A DNA stretch of 64,000 bases from positions 62,001 to 126,000 of the forward strand of contig NZ_JAMJPL010000008.1 in assembly GCF_023555055.1 (NCBI RefSeq). Direction: 5' to 3'. Shown in pieces: positions 54,878 to 63,822 of this stretch. This DNA is from Marinobacter sp. ATCH36. GTDB taxonomy: Bacteria; Pseudomonadota; Gammaproteobacteria; Pseudomonadales; Oleiphilaceae. The notes below the pieces were generated by a model. It ran no database searches. It saw only the letters and a list, made by a program, of their open reading frames with translations, and was not told the DNA's origin. A program made the position numbers and the translations under genes. The first letter of the stretch is position 1. The number at the start of each line of letters is the position of its first letter.

Positions 54878-55792
54878 ATGCCAACCCAATTCACCGTCAT
54901 AATCACCACCAAGAACCGACCAGGGTATTTAAGAGAAGCTATAGATTCGGTCCTCCAACAAAAGAGCTCTCACCAGGGAAAAATAGTCATTGTTGATGAT
55001 GGTAGTGACGTACCAGTTTTCCAGCAGGTTGAAGACTGCTATCAAGATCGCTGTAAGATTTTGCGGAATGACGAAAGTGTTGGGGTGTCAGCAGCTCGTA
55101 ACCAAGGTATCCAGGCGACAGATACAGATTGGCTTATCTTTCTCGATGATGATGACTGGTTGGCTGAAGACTTTCTCGTAAAAATGGCCGAAACAACAGA
55201 AGCCATTCCACCACCTGATTTTATTTGGCCCTCCAGAACAATGGTTTATGAAGACCAGGGGGTGCGAGTACGCAAGCGCGCATCCGTTCCCTTCGTCCCG
55301 ACAACGAAAAGTCCCGATGAGGTTCTAGCCGGACTTTTTGACGCAACGTCCTCCGGCATGGCCTTCAAGCGCTCATGTCTTCTCCAAGTGGGAGGATTCG
55401 ATGAAGGCCTTACCGTGTCAGAGGACAGGGATCTGATCTTCAAACTGCTGGCAATGGACTACTGCGCCAGACCAGAGGAGGCTGCCGTGCTGTTTTTTCG
55501 GATCCACGGAGGGCCGAGACTCAGCCAGGATGAAAAGAGAGAGAGCCAGGCAGAAGCGGATCTGACAGTCCTTTCCAGACACAAACAGTTTTTGGGCGGC
55601 CACCCCATACTGGCAGACAGATTTATGGGGCGTGTCGCGAAGCGCCTGTGGGAAAACAGATTTTACAAAGAGGCTATAGCTGTTACTAACCTTCAGTGCC
55701 ACATTGCTCCCTTCTCGCTTCGGGCCAGAAAGCGCCAGATAGGATGGCACTTATTGGCCTTCTTCAGGGTCGGTAAAAGCCTTGGTTCCTGA
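54878..55792 (+). CDS. Family 2 glycosyltransferase
   Basis: GT-A glycosyltransferase of 304 residues from ATG 54878 (MPTQFTVIITTKNRPGYL); ATG 54818 would add 20 residues and cannot be excluded, as neither has a good Shine-Dalgarno. IVDDGSDVP (~35), FLDDDDWLAEDFL (DXD, ~85) and GFDEGLTVSEDRDLIFKLL (~180) are GT2 motifs. Divergent from the O-antigen ligase and AT-rich; likely a variable surface-sugar transferase. Confidence 0.84.
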   Translation: MPTQFTVIITTKNRPGYLREAIDSVLQQKSSHQGKIVIVDDGSDVPVFQQVEDCYQDRCKILRNDESVGVSAARNQGIQATDTDWLIFLDDDDWLAEDFLVKMAETTEAIPPPDFIWPSRTMVYEDQGVRVRKRASVPFVPTTKSPDEVLAGLFDATSSGMAFKRSCLLQVGGFDEGLTVSEDRDLIFKLLAMDYCARPEEAAVLFFRIHGGPRLSQDEKRESQAEADLTVLSRHKQFLGGHPILADRFMGRVAKRLWENRFYKEAIAVTNLQCHIAPFSLRARKRQIGWHLLAFFRVGKSLGS

Positions 55793-55857
55793 TGCGACTG
55801 CGAAGAACGTATTTACTGCCCATAAAACTTTGAGCGCAGGCTTCGGCACAGATAATT

Positions 55858-57327
55858 TTAGAGGTCCATCTCATCTGCCAGCGCCATCAACGCAATGTTC
55901 ATCGTGTCAGGAGTCACCAACTCAGATCTGATCCCATCGGAATGCGATGCCTGCTCGGTTATGACCGCACAAGCCTCGATCACAGATGAGTCTTTCAGCT
56001 CGGCGGAGGCTAAAGCAATCTTTTTTTCCAGCGTGATATCCCTTGATTGACTATCGTAGAGATCAACAACTCCCGGATAACCCCGGTAGGCCGCATCTCC
56101 CAGAACAATCGCGACACATCCCCGGCACAGCGCCTCGAACCCAACCGTACCTGTAAGTGTAGCCACCGCTTGCGCTTGGTCGATCAGATCAAAAGACGAG
56201 TGCGACTCATCCAGCATGTAGGTCTTCGGCATGCTCGCCACCAAGGTATAAAAATCCGGGTGGCGAAAAGGACGTTTACTTTTGAGCAAAAACATCGATG
56301 GATGTTCTTTGACCAAAAGTGCGCAGTCATCCGGTAGCTGGCTCCTGAGCGCGGATATCGCATTGATTTGCGATGCATACCGGCCGCCCTCAGGAATGGA
56401 CGTTCGCTCTGGCTGGAAATGAAGGAACAGGCAGACGAATTTGCCATCCGGTATGGCGGCGATGGCGTATTTTTTGAGCGCGCGTCGTAGTTTCGAGGCT
56501 CGATAGCGGTCCAACATCTTGCTCAGTTCGCGATCAAAATTTGAGGCGGACGTTCGGTTTTTGGGTGTGCCCCGAGGCACCAGCCGGGCTTTCAACTTCT
56601 GCGCACGCAAAGCCAGACTTTTCCCCCCTCCGCTCTTCTGCTGCTTCATATACTGAGGCTCGGCCAACGAATAGTTGTTTCGCTTGGCCAAGATGTAGTC
56701 GTGGCCAGCCGATGACAGATTCCTCCCCTGAATCACCACCTGTTTCTGGTGAGGGAGATTGCGGTCGGGATAGTAACTCAGTATGCGGTAGCCAAGACTT
56801 GGCTCAGGACGAATTTTTTTCAGGAACACGCGCCACGGCAGTTCAGTCTGACAGACCACATAAACAGGCACTCCCAGTGAACTTGCGTGTAGAAACGTCA
56901 GCCACGCCTCCAGATCGTGTGGGGTAGAGCTAAAGACTATATAGTCCGGATTCGCAGCATGCAGCACATCAGCCGTGCGCAACAAACTTTCCTGCAAATA
57001 AGGCAAATAGTTAAAGCAACTGCGAAAGGGGTCGATTTTTGCAGTGCCATTGAAATAGCGCAGTCGTTCCAGAATAAAAAACGTGTGAGCATTGCCAAGG
57101 GCCAGATCGAGGGAGGCCTCGATGTCTTTGTAGTCGGAACCCCCAACTCGCTCAGCAAAAGGGGACTTGATGTACTCCGTCGAATAAAACTCGCAGGCAA
57201 CACCCACTGAAAAATTGAGATCAGACTCCTCCCGGGAGACAATTACGGGATAGCTCTCAACAAATCTCTTGGAGATCAGCGGCGCATTTTCATGATTCGT
57301 TACGAAGAATAAGCCTCGGTTCGACAT
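55858..57327 (-). CDS. Capsule-synthesis family protein (KpsS-like)
   Basis: 489-residue protein resembling capsular polysaccharide biosynthesis proteins. Blocks typical of the family: FLHFQPERTSIPEGGRYASQ (~300), LLVKEHPSMF (~335), and VATLTGTVGFEALCRGCVAIVLG (~390). Such proteins often transfer acidic sugars (Kdo or sialic-like). It lies 68 bases after pseI on the same strand, so it may be the transferase for pseudaminic acid; that link is inferred from position. Confidence 0.68.
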   Translation of the reverse strand: MSNRGLFFVTNHENAPLISKRFVESYPVIVSREESDLNFSVGVACEFYSTEYIKSPFAERVGGSDYKDIEASLDLALGNAHTFFILERLRYFNGTAKIDPFRSCFNYLPYLQESLLRTADVLHAANPDYIVFSSTPHDLEAWLTFLHASSLGVPVYVVCQTELPWRVFLKKIRPEPSLGYRILSYYPDRNLPHQKQVVIQGRNLSSAGHDYILAKRNNYSLAEPQYMKQQKSGGGKSLALRAQKLKARLVPRGTPKNRTSASNFDRELSKMLDRYRASKLRRALKKYAIAAIPDGKFVCLFLHFQPERTSIPEGGRYASQINAISALRSQLPDDCALLVKEHPSMFLLKSKRPFRHPDFYTLVASMPKTYMLDESHSSFDLIDQAQAVATLTGTVGFEALCRGCVAIVLGDAAYRGYPGVVDLYDSQSRDITLEKKIALASAELKDSSVIEACAVITEQASHSDGIRSELVTPDTMNIALMALADEMDL

Positions 57328-57395
57328 AATGGTTCCTAACTTTCGAACTGGGGAGCACAGGAAGGCGAGTTGAAAATCACCGGTGAGACGCCGAT

Positions 57396-58451
57396 TCAGT
57401 CAGTGAGCTTTTCGAACGCAACTGGCGAATTTTTCTCTATATCCACAGCGGCTTTTCGTCCAATAACCTGTTTCAGAAATTTCGGCGACACTCCGTACCC
57501 CGGCCGAACGCTGCGAACAGCATCTGAGTTGATAACTGTACCCGCGGGGATATCTTTTACAAAATACAAGGACCGCCTGAACTGGGCATTCCCCTGCTCG
57601 CTGGACTTTCTTCCGTAATCGACGCTACCCAGGCAGGACCAAACGGCGCGTGCATCTCTGCATAAGTTTGCGAGTTCCTGGGGCTCCAATGAAAAGCTAT
57701 CATCCGGCCCGCCACCTTCACGATCGAGTGTAAAATGTTTTTCGATCAGGGACGCGCCGAGGGCGACACTGGCAATAGCTGTTGTGTTGTCAACCGTGTG
57801 ATCCGAAAGCCCTGTCACCAGCCCGAACCGGTTAATCATGTCAGGAATTGTCAGCAGGTTGTAATCCTCAGCAGGTGCCGGATATCCGCTCACACAATGC
57901 AGTATGGCAACGCTCTGACATCCGGCGGCCTTCGCGGTCGCCACAGCCTCCTCAATTTCTTCAGCATTGGCCATTCCGGTAGAAATAATCATGGGCTTTC
58001 CAGTCCGGGCCACATAGTCTATCAAAGGCAGATCAACGGCTTCGAACGACGCTATCTTGTATGCAGGCGCGCCCAGGTTTTCCAGAAGGTCGACAGCCGT
58101 GGCATCAAAAGGTGAGCTGAAAATCGTAATATCAAGTTCACGTGCCCGTTCAAATAGCGGCCCATGCCACTCCCAGGGCATATGAGCCTCCTGATATAAC
58201 TCAAACAGGGTCCGCCCATCCCAAAGACCGCCCTTAATCTGAAAGTCTTTGCCATCAGAATCAAGTGTGATGGTGTCCGGCCGGTATGTCTGAAGCTTTA
58301 CAGCATCCGCACCCGCTTTTTTCGCCTCTTCCAGAATCTTCAGCGCCGTCTCAAGTTTGCCGTTATGGTTCGCCGAAAGTTCAGCAATAATATAGGGAGG
58401 CTCATCGCGGGCGATTCGCCTGCCGGCAATCGTAATTTCAGGTATTTTCAT
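57396..58451 (-). CDS. pseI: Pseudaminic acid synthase PseI
   Basis: Condenses PEP with 6-deoxy-AltdiNAc to give pseudaminic acid. 351 residues: NeuB-type barrel with IIAELSANHNGKLETAL (~22-38), KLQTY, SPFD (~120), HCVSGYPAP (~190), GLSDHTV, EKHFTLDR (~245), and a C-terminal SAF/antifreeze-like domain (FVKDIPAGTVINSDAV onward). Overlaps pseH by 14 bases. Distinguished from NeuB/LegI mainly by context: it closes a complete pseBCFGHI set. Confidence 0.94.
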   Translation of the reverse strand: MKIPEITIAGRRIARDEPPYIIAELSANHNGKLETALKILEEAKKAGADAVKLQTYRPDTITLDSDGKDFQIKGGLWDGRTLFELYQEAHMPWEWHGPLFERARELDITIFSSPFDATAVDLLENLGAPAYKIASFEAVDLPLIDYVARTGKPMIISTGMANAEEIEEAVATAKAAGCQSVAILHCVSGYPAPAEDYNLLTIPDMINRFGLVTGLSDHTVDNTTAIASVALGASLIEKHFTLDREGGGPDDSFSLEPQELANLCRDARAVWSCLGSVDYGRKSSEQGNAQFRRSLYFVKDIPAGTVINSDAVRSVRPGYGVSPKFLKQVIGRKAAVDIEKNSPVAFEKLTD

Positions 58452-58968
58452 GGTTTTTAACAGTTTCGTTAGGTAGCCAGTCAGCTTTTAACAGTCCGAA
58501 GCATAGTACATCGTGATAGCGCTGTCCGTCGAAATGCTGCTCACGCAGACGCCCTTCCTCCCGGAAGCCCAGAGAGCGATGGAACGCAATAGAACGCTCG
58601 TTGAATGCCAGGGCCTGACCACAAAGTTTGTGCAAAGAAAGGTCCTGGAACCCGTGCCGGATAACGGACTCACCCAGACCTCGACCGGAGCCACGCGGTG
58701 CGTTCGGGTCAAGGTAAAAGCCCCAGTCAGCAACGCCCTCACTGTGAACCATCTTTAAGCTAGCAAAGCCGACCGCCACATTTTCGATTTCATAAATAAG
58801 CAGCTTAACCGAACTGCTCGCCTGAGCCTGCCTAAACCATGACAGGTGCTCATCCCAAAGAATTTCGTGAGTCGTAAACATGAATCGCCTGACCTCGGGA
58901 TGGTTGCGCCATTGCCACACACGCTCCAAATCCGACGCTTGCATATTACGAAGATATGACTCAACCAC
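58438..58968 (-). CDS. pseH: Pseudaminic acid N-acetyltransferase PseH
   Basis: GNAT enzyme that acetylates UDP-4-amino-4,6-dideoxy-AltNAc. 176 residues; LRNMQASDLERVWQWRNHPEVRRFM at the N-terminus and the acetyl-CoA loop PRGSGRGLGESVIRHGF (~95-110, R-G-S-G-R-G). Overlaps pseG by 8 bases and pseI by 14. Sequence fits the RimL-type PseH family. Confidence 0.9.
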   Translation of the reverse strand: MVESYLRNMQASDLERVWQWRNHPEVRRFMFTTHEILWDEHLSWFRQAQASSSVKLLIYEIENVAVGFASLKMVHSEGVADWGFYLDPNAPRGSGRGLGESVIRHGFQDLSLHKLCGQALAFNERSIAFHRSLGFREEGRLREQHFDGQRYHDVLCFGLLKADWLPNETVKNHENT

Positions 58969-60055
58969 CGCTCGCCTCCTGCAGATGGTCTGCTACTCTG
59001 GCGGCCCCGTCCCCATCACACAAGGCCATTGACGATTCTGTAAAGGCGGCACGTTGATCCGAGAGCATGAAAAGGCTCTCGCAAAGTTGTGCGGAGATAC
59101 AGTCAGGGTTAAAAATGCAAAGGGCCGCGCCATGCTCCGCAAGTGCTGTCGCAACCGGCTTCTGGTTTTCGGCGATCACCAGCAACAAGGTCGGCAATCC
59201 AAGACAGCAGCGCTCCCAGGATGTTGCGCCCGCCGCGCCTATCGCCAGGTCTGAGCTTGCCATCACTTCTGCCATATTGGATATGCCCGTCAGAAGTTCC
59301 GCCTTCAGGTCCAACTGCCTGACTTGAACTTCGACGGATTCCAGACATGGAGAATTTGCACCCATAACGACACTGATATCGAAAACTTCAGCGCCAGGGC
59401 AGCGCGATAGGGCTTCGAGAACCTGGCCAGTCACGTTATTCTGATCGACACCGCCAAGGTTAATCAGCAGGCGATGACCGTTCGCCTTCAGCCTTCGTTG
59501 GATACTGTAATTGCGCCACTCACTGAACTCTCGCCTCAGCAGCGCAAATCGGGGTCCGCACAATACCGTCACACTCGCTGGAACCAGCCTTGAGTAAGCA
59601 TCACAATTTCTGCCAAAATTCTGATCCAACAGAAGCTCACAGTGATGCTCCCTGTCCGCAAGATCGTCAATGGCCATGACCCTTAAACAGCAATTTCGGG
59701 CCCGGTCTTCCCAATGCCGGTCAATCCCGTAATGATCAACAATGATCCAGTCAGGATTACGACCTTGCAGCGCCTCGACAAAGTCATCCGCGTCACGATC
59801 CTGACCGCCCACTAACCAGTGAGCGTGATCAAGCCCTGAATCCATGTGGCCCGCACCATCGTTGGTGAGCCGTGGCATCAGCAACAACTCATGCCCGCGC
59901 TCCAACACAACCTGTGAATGGTCTCCCGGCTGACAGCGAACAATGAATAAACACTGATTGCCTCGCCTCGCAAGCTCGTCAGCAAGGGTCAGGCAGCGCA
60001 TCAGATGCCCTGAACCAATCTCAAACGATGCATCCGCCCGAAATGCAATCAACAC
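58961..60055 (-). CDS. pseG: UDP-sugar hydrolase PseG
   Basis: Removes UDP from the acetylated sugar before PseI. 364 residues of a GT-B-like fold; N-terminal FRADASFEIGSGHLMRCLTLAD (catalytic His in GSGHLMRC ~18), LLINLGGVDQNN (~165) and AIGAAGATSWERCCLGLP (~275). Two bases after pseF, overlapping pseH by 8. Confidence 0.92.
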   Translation of the reverse strand: MLIAFRADASFEIGSGHLMRCLTLADELARRGNQCLFIVRCQPGDHSQVVLERGHELLLMPRLTNDGAGHMDSGLDHAHWLVGGQDRDADDFVEALQGRNPDWIIVDHYGIDRHWEDRARNCCLRVMAIDDLADREHHCELLLDQNFGRNCDAYSRLVPASVTVLCGPRFALLRREFSEWRNYSIQRRLKANGHRLLINLGGVDQNNVTGQVLEALSRCPGAEVFDISVVMGANSPCLESVEVQVRQLDLKAELLTGISNMAEVMASSDLAIGAAGATSWERCCLGLPTLLLVIAENQKPVATALAEHGAALCIFNPDCISAQLCESLFMLSDQRAAFTESSMALCDGDGAARVADHLQEASGG

Positions 60056-60057
60056 GG

Positions 60058-60774
60058 TCAGCGAGCATCCGGCTGTGCATTAAGCGCTCTGAACATATAC
60101 TCAGCTCTTACCCAGTCTTCTTCTGAATCAATGTCCTGAACTCTGTACCGCTGCAACAAAACCGGCAGTGATTGTGGAGAGAATATCGGACGCTGCTGAG
60201 CCCATGCTTCAGCCCTGCCCCAGTAAAACTGACCGGCGTCGTGCCATGCTTCCTCCAGATCCTGGGAACGGGTCTGGAAGTACTCTGGCCAGAACATCTC
60301 GACCCGGCCCCCAGGGGTCATTCTGAGGGAGCGCTGTATAGGATAAGGATAAGTGGTCACTGAAAACGCAAAGTCACCGTCCGAGTTCACAAGCATTTCG
60401 TACCCGCGCGCAATATCGATCGATCTCACAAAGGGGGCTGTGGCATAGATGCAGCAGACCATGGCCTTGGCATCCTGCTCCAGATCAATCAGAGCATTCA
60501 CTGCATGCGCCATCACCGGAAGCGTGCCTGTCAAGTCGCCCGAGAGGTTAGAAGGGCGTATAAACGGAACTTCGGCACCATACTGATCAGCGATTCCCGC
60601 AATTTCTCTGCTGTCTGTCGAGACCACGACCCTATCGAAGCAGCCGCTTTGCAACGCCGCTTCCACTGACCAGGCAATCATAGGCTTTCCGCAGAATTCA
60701 CGGATATTCTTACGTGGAATCCTCTTACTACCACCCCTCGCAGGAATAACGGCAACGCGGCTCAGGCGGCTCAC
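60058..60774 (-). CDS. pseF: CMP-pseudaminic acid synthetase PseF
   Basis: Activates pseudaminic acid with CTP. 238 residues, the expected length of a CMP-sugar synthetase. N-terminal VAVIPARGGSKRIPRKNI (~7-24), catalytic region RVVVSTDSREI and the later DIDSEEDWVRAEYM. The reading frame overlaps pseC by 4 bases. Confidence 0.93.
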   Translation of the reverse strand: MSRLSRVAVIPARGGSKRIPRKNIREFCGKPMIAWSVEAALQSGCFDRVVVSTDSREIAGIADQYGAEVPFIRPSNLSGDLTGTLPVMAHAVNALIDLEQDAKAMVCCIYATAPFVRSIDIARGYEMLVNSDGDFAFSVTTYPYPIQRSLRMTPGGRVEMFWPEYFQTRSQDLEEAWHDAGQFYWGRAEAWAQQRPIFSPQSLPVLLQRYRVQDIDSEEDWVRAEYMFRALNAQPDAR

Positions 60775-61937
60775 GCCAACTCTCCAAAGGCACCCTTGAC
60801 TGCTGCAACTACCGCATCCTGCTGTTCCTCGGCCATGCCATGAAACATGGGTAAGCTGATCGCTTCAGAGTAATATGCCATGGCTTCGGGAAAATCCTGT
60901 GCCTCAAATCCCATAGCCTTGTAATAAGGCTGAGTGTGCACCGGAATATAGTGCAGGTTAACGCCGACACCATTGCTACGGAGATACTCGAAAAACGCTC
61001 TGTGGCTGACGTCCAGGCCCGCTAACTGTAACCGAACAACATAAAGGTGAAGCCCGGAGTAACTATCAGGGTGTTGCCAGGGAGTAATCACCGGCAAGTC
61101 GGCCAGCAACTGATCGTAGCGTCCTGCAAGTTGATGGCGACGGGCAACGAAGTGATCCAGGCGCTGCATCTGGCTCACTCCCAGCGCAGCCTGGAGCTCC
61201 GTCATGCGATAATTGAAACCCAGTTCGACCTGTTGGTAATACCAGGGACCATCCGGCTCCTGTGTCATCAGGCTGGTATCGCGGGTAATACCGTGATTGC
61301 GGAACAGGTCCATTTTCCGGGCCAGTTCATCATCATTCGTGACGGCCACACCACCCTCAGCAGTGGTCACAATTTTTACTGGATGAAAGCTAAATACAGT
61401 AACATCGCTGTATCGACCGTTCCCGATGAATTCACCCCGGTATTTGCCGCCAATCGCGTGAGAAGCATCCTCAATAACCTTGAACCCATATTCATCAGCG
61501 AGGGCAGCAATGGCTTTCATATCGCAAGGCTGCCCACTCAGGTGAACAGCCACAACAATTTTCGGAAGCCGGTTTTCAGTTCTTGCTACCTCCAGTTTTT
61601 TCCTGAGCGCTACCGGGCAAAGATTATAGGTTCTGGAATCAATATCGACGAAGTCCACACAAGCCCCGCAATAAAGACCACAGTTGGCGGAAGCCACAAA
61701 AGTAACCGGGCTTGTCCACAACCAGTCTCCATTCCCGAGCCCAAGCGCCAGGCAGGCGATATGTAACGCAGAAGTGGCACTGTTGACTGCAAGGCCGTGT
61801 CGAGCACCGACGTGCTCGGCAACCATCCTCTCAAACTCCGGAACCTTTGGCCCTTGCGTCAGGAAATCCGATCTCAAAACCTCAATAACGGCATCAATGT
61901 CGGATTCGGTAATTTCTTGTCGACCGTATGGAATCAT
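60771..61937 (-). CDS. pseC: UDP-4-amino sugar aminotransferase PseC
   Basis: PLP-dependent aminotransferase (DegT family) on UDP-2-acetamido-2,6-dideoxy-hexosulose. 388 residues; Schiff-base Lys188 in SFHPVKIVTTAEGG, plus GLAVNSATSALHIACLALG (~48-66) and EDASHAIGG (~156). Two bases after pseB. Confidence 0.94.
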   Translation of the reverse strand: MIPYGRQEITESDIDAVIEVLRSDFLTQGPKVPEFERMVAEHVGARHGLAVNSATSALHIACLALGLGNGDWLWTSPVTFVASANCGLYCGACVDFVDIDSRTYNLCPVALRKKLEVARTENRLPKIVVAVHLSGQPCDMKAIAALADEYGFKVIEDASHAIGGKYRGEFIGNGRYSDVTVFSFHPVKIVTTAEGGVAVTNDDELARKMDLFRNHGITRDTSLMTQEPDGPWYYQQVELGFNYRMTELQAALGVSQMQRLDHFVARRHQLAGRYDQLLADLPVITPWQHPDSYSGLHLYVVRLQLAGLDVSHRAFFEYLRSNGVGVNLHYIPVHTQPYYKAMGFEAQDFPEAMAYYSEAISLPMFHGMAEEQQDAVVAAVKGAFGELA

Positions 61938-61939
61938 CG

Positions 61940-62938
61940 TCAGATCTTGCCAATTTCACGATAGTGTTCATCAATCCAGGATTTCAAAGCGTCATTGCTC
62001 ATCCACTCGTCATTATTATCACTGGAATAGATGAAGCCTTCCTTTACACGCTTGCCATCCTTGATTCGATTGACGTCCTGATCCCAGTTATTAATGGCGG
62101 GCAGAATCTTGAAATGCTCGGAGTACTCGTAAGTGTAGTAAGCATCTTCAGGTCCAATCATCTGTTCATGCAGCTTCTCGCCGGGGCGGATACCAACTAC
62201 TTCCTGTTTCGCATCTGGAGCGACAACCCGGGCAAGGTCGGTTACCTTCATGGAGGGGATTTTTTTCACATAGATCTCGCCACCTTCCATGTCTTCAAAC
62301 GCATGCCATACAAGCTCCACGCCCTGCTCTAGAGAAATCATGAAGCGGGTCATTCTGGAATCTGTAATTGGCAGGATGCCTTTATCACGAATCGACATAA
62401 AAAACGGAATAACCGAGCCACGGGACCCCATCACATTGCCGTAGCGGACCACTGAAAAACGTGTCTCATGGCTTCCAGAATAGGAATTACCTGCCACAAA
62501 TAGCTTGTCTGACGCCAACTTCGTTGCCCCATAGAGGTTTATAGGGCTACTGGCTTTGTCAGTGGAAAGCGCAACAACTCCCTTTACACCCTTATCAATG
62601 GCCGCATCAATCAAATGCATTGCGCCATTGATGTTGGTTTTAACGCACTCAAACGGGTTGTACTCCGCCGTCGGGACTATCTTGGTCGCTGCGGCATGGA
62701 CAACATAATCAACTCCGTCAAGAGCCCGGTAAAGCCGGTCTCTGTCACGCACATCGCCAATAAAGAAACGGAGTCGGTCATCACCTTCGAATAGTTTGGC
62801 CATTTCCCACTGTTTCATCTCATCCCGAGAGAAGATGATGATTTTTTTTGGATTAAATTTTTCCAGCGTCATTGGCACGAACCTATGGCCAAAAGATCCG
62901 GTGCCACCCGTTACCAATATGGTTTTCCCGTCGAACAT
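61940..62938 (-). CDS. pseB: UDP-GlcNAc 4,6-dehydratase PseB
   Basis: First enzyme of the pathway: dehydrates UDP-GlcNAc with C5 epimerisation. 332 residues; Rossmann loop VTGGTGSFGHRF (~8-19), YxxxK as LYGATKLASDK (~140), and conserved YNPFECVKTNINGA (~95). First gene of the pse operon; the upstream 161 bases contain AAAAGCC/GGCTTTT arms (62943-62949, 63006-63012) and a TATACT (minus strand) that could be its -10. Confidence 0.95.
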   Translation of the reverse strand: MFDGKTILVTGGTGSFGHRFVPMTLEKFNPKKIIIFSRDEMKQWEMAKLFEGDDRLRFFIGDVRDRDRLYRALDGVDYVVHAAATKIVPTAEYNPFECVKTNINGAMHLIDAAIDKGVKGVVALSTDKASSPINLYGATKLASDKLFVAGNSYSGSHETRFSVVRYGNVMGSRGSVIPFFMSIRDKGILPITDSRMTRFMISLEQGVELVWHAFEDMEGGEIYVKKIPSMKVTDLARVVAPDAKQEVVGIRPGEKLHEQMIGPEDAYYTYEYSEHFKILPAINNWDQDVNRIKDGKRVKEGFIYSSDNNDEWMSNDALKSWIDEHYREIGKI

Positions 62939-63099
62939 CGCTTAAAAGCCTCAATGATATTTACCTACCCTTCTCTGAGGCAGGTAGTTACGAGTAGCCT
63001 ACTAGGGCTTTTCAAATAAGTATATTGTTTGAGCTGCCGCAGTGTGATGGAAGCGCCGCCAAACGCTCAAAAGCAGAGAACCATCCTCCTGCTTCCCAG

Positions 63100-63786
63100 T
63101 TAATCAAACTTTCTTTCCGGAGTAATATTCCGACTAGCCCGTTTTGACTCCAGCATTTTCTTCCAGCCCTGAACACTGGTCCAGAATGCGCCACTGTCCC
63201 ACTTTGAACCGTCTTCCACAAAGGCCATGTCAAGGTAAGCTGTCAAAAGGATTTCAACCATTTCCTCGTCCGGCAATCGAGCCGCAACGTTGGCGAGGTT
63301 GGAGGTGGCAACGCCTATTGAAAGCATGCCGTGATGAACACGGATGTCGTCTTCATCAACCATGGATAACTGACTGTCTTCACCCATCAGAAAATTGGTC
63401 AGGTTGCCATCCGGCTGCTCAATGCCCCGTTTATGGATATCTGCCATAGCCCGACCCAATATACGAATAATGTCGATCTGCCTCGAACGTGACGGTTCAG
63501 CCATCAACACGGCCCTGAGCGGACGGTATCCTTCCAGAAATGCCGTGCCATAGCCAAAGCACCTCGCAGAAGCCACCCAACCCGCAAACACAATAGGCGG
63601 CACTGGCCCACCCGCTCGCCGTATCTTTTTACCCCGGCGCAGCGCCCGTATCCAGTGAACAAGCCCGAACAGCGGCTTCCGATAACATTTGATGGCCGCC
63701 GGCTGTCCATTCACCAGCCCCCGGTAGGTAATCCGGGTTCTGCGGGTATTGGAGTGGAGCTCTTCCTGGAGTTCAACGGTGGTCAT
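63100..63786 (-). CDS. LPS kinase-like protein
   Basis: 228-residue protein of the WaaP/InaA-type kinase group. N-terminal basic region with AIKCYRKPLFGLVHWIRALR (~33-52), catalytic-like EQPDGNLTNFL (~123-133, Asp and Asn kept, His replaced by Gln) and VDEDDIRVHH carrying the metal Asp. Directly after the KdkA-like gene on the same strand. Probably phosphorylates an LPS core residue; substrate is not deducible. Confidence 0.7.
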   Translation of the reverse strand: MTTVELQEELHSNTRRTRITYRGLVNGQPAAIKCYRKPLFGLVHWIRALRRGKKIRRAGGPVPPIVFAGWVASARCFGYGTAFLEGYRPLRAVLMAEPSRSRQIDIIRILGRAMADIHKRGIEQPDGNLTNFLMGEDSQLSMVDEDDIRVHHGMLSIGVATSNLANVAARLPDEEMVEILLTAYLDMAFVEDGSKWDSGAFWTSVQGWKKMLESKRASRNITPERKFD

Positions 63787-63822
63787 TAAGGAGTATCAGG
63801 CCTGGTCAGGAAAGTGAGAGTT

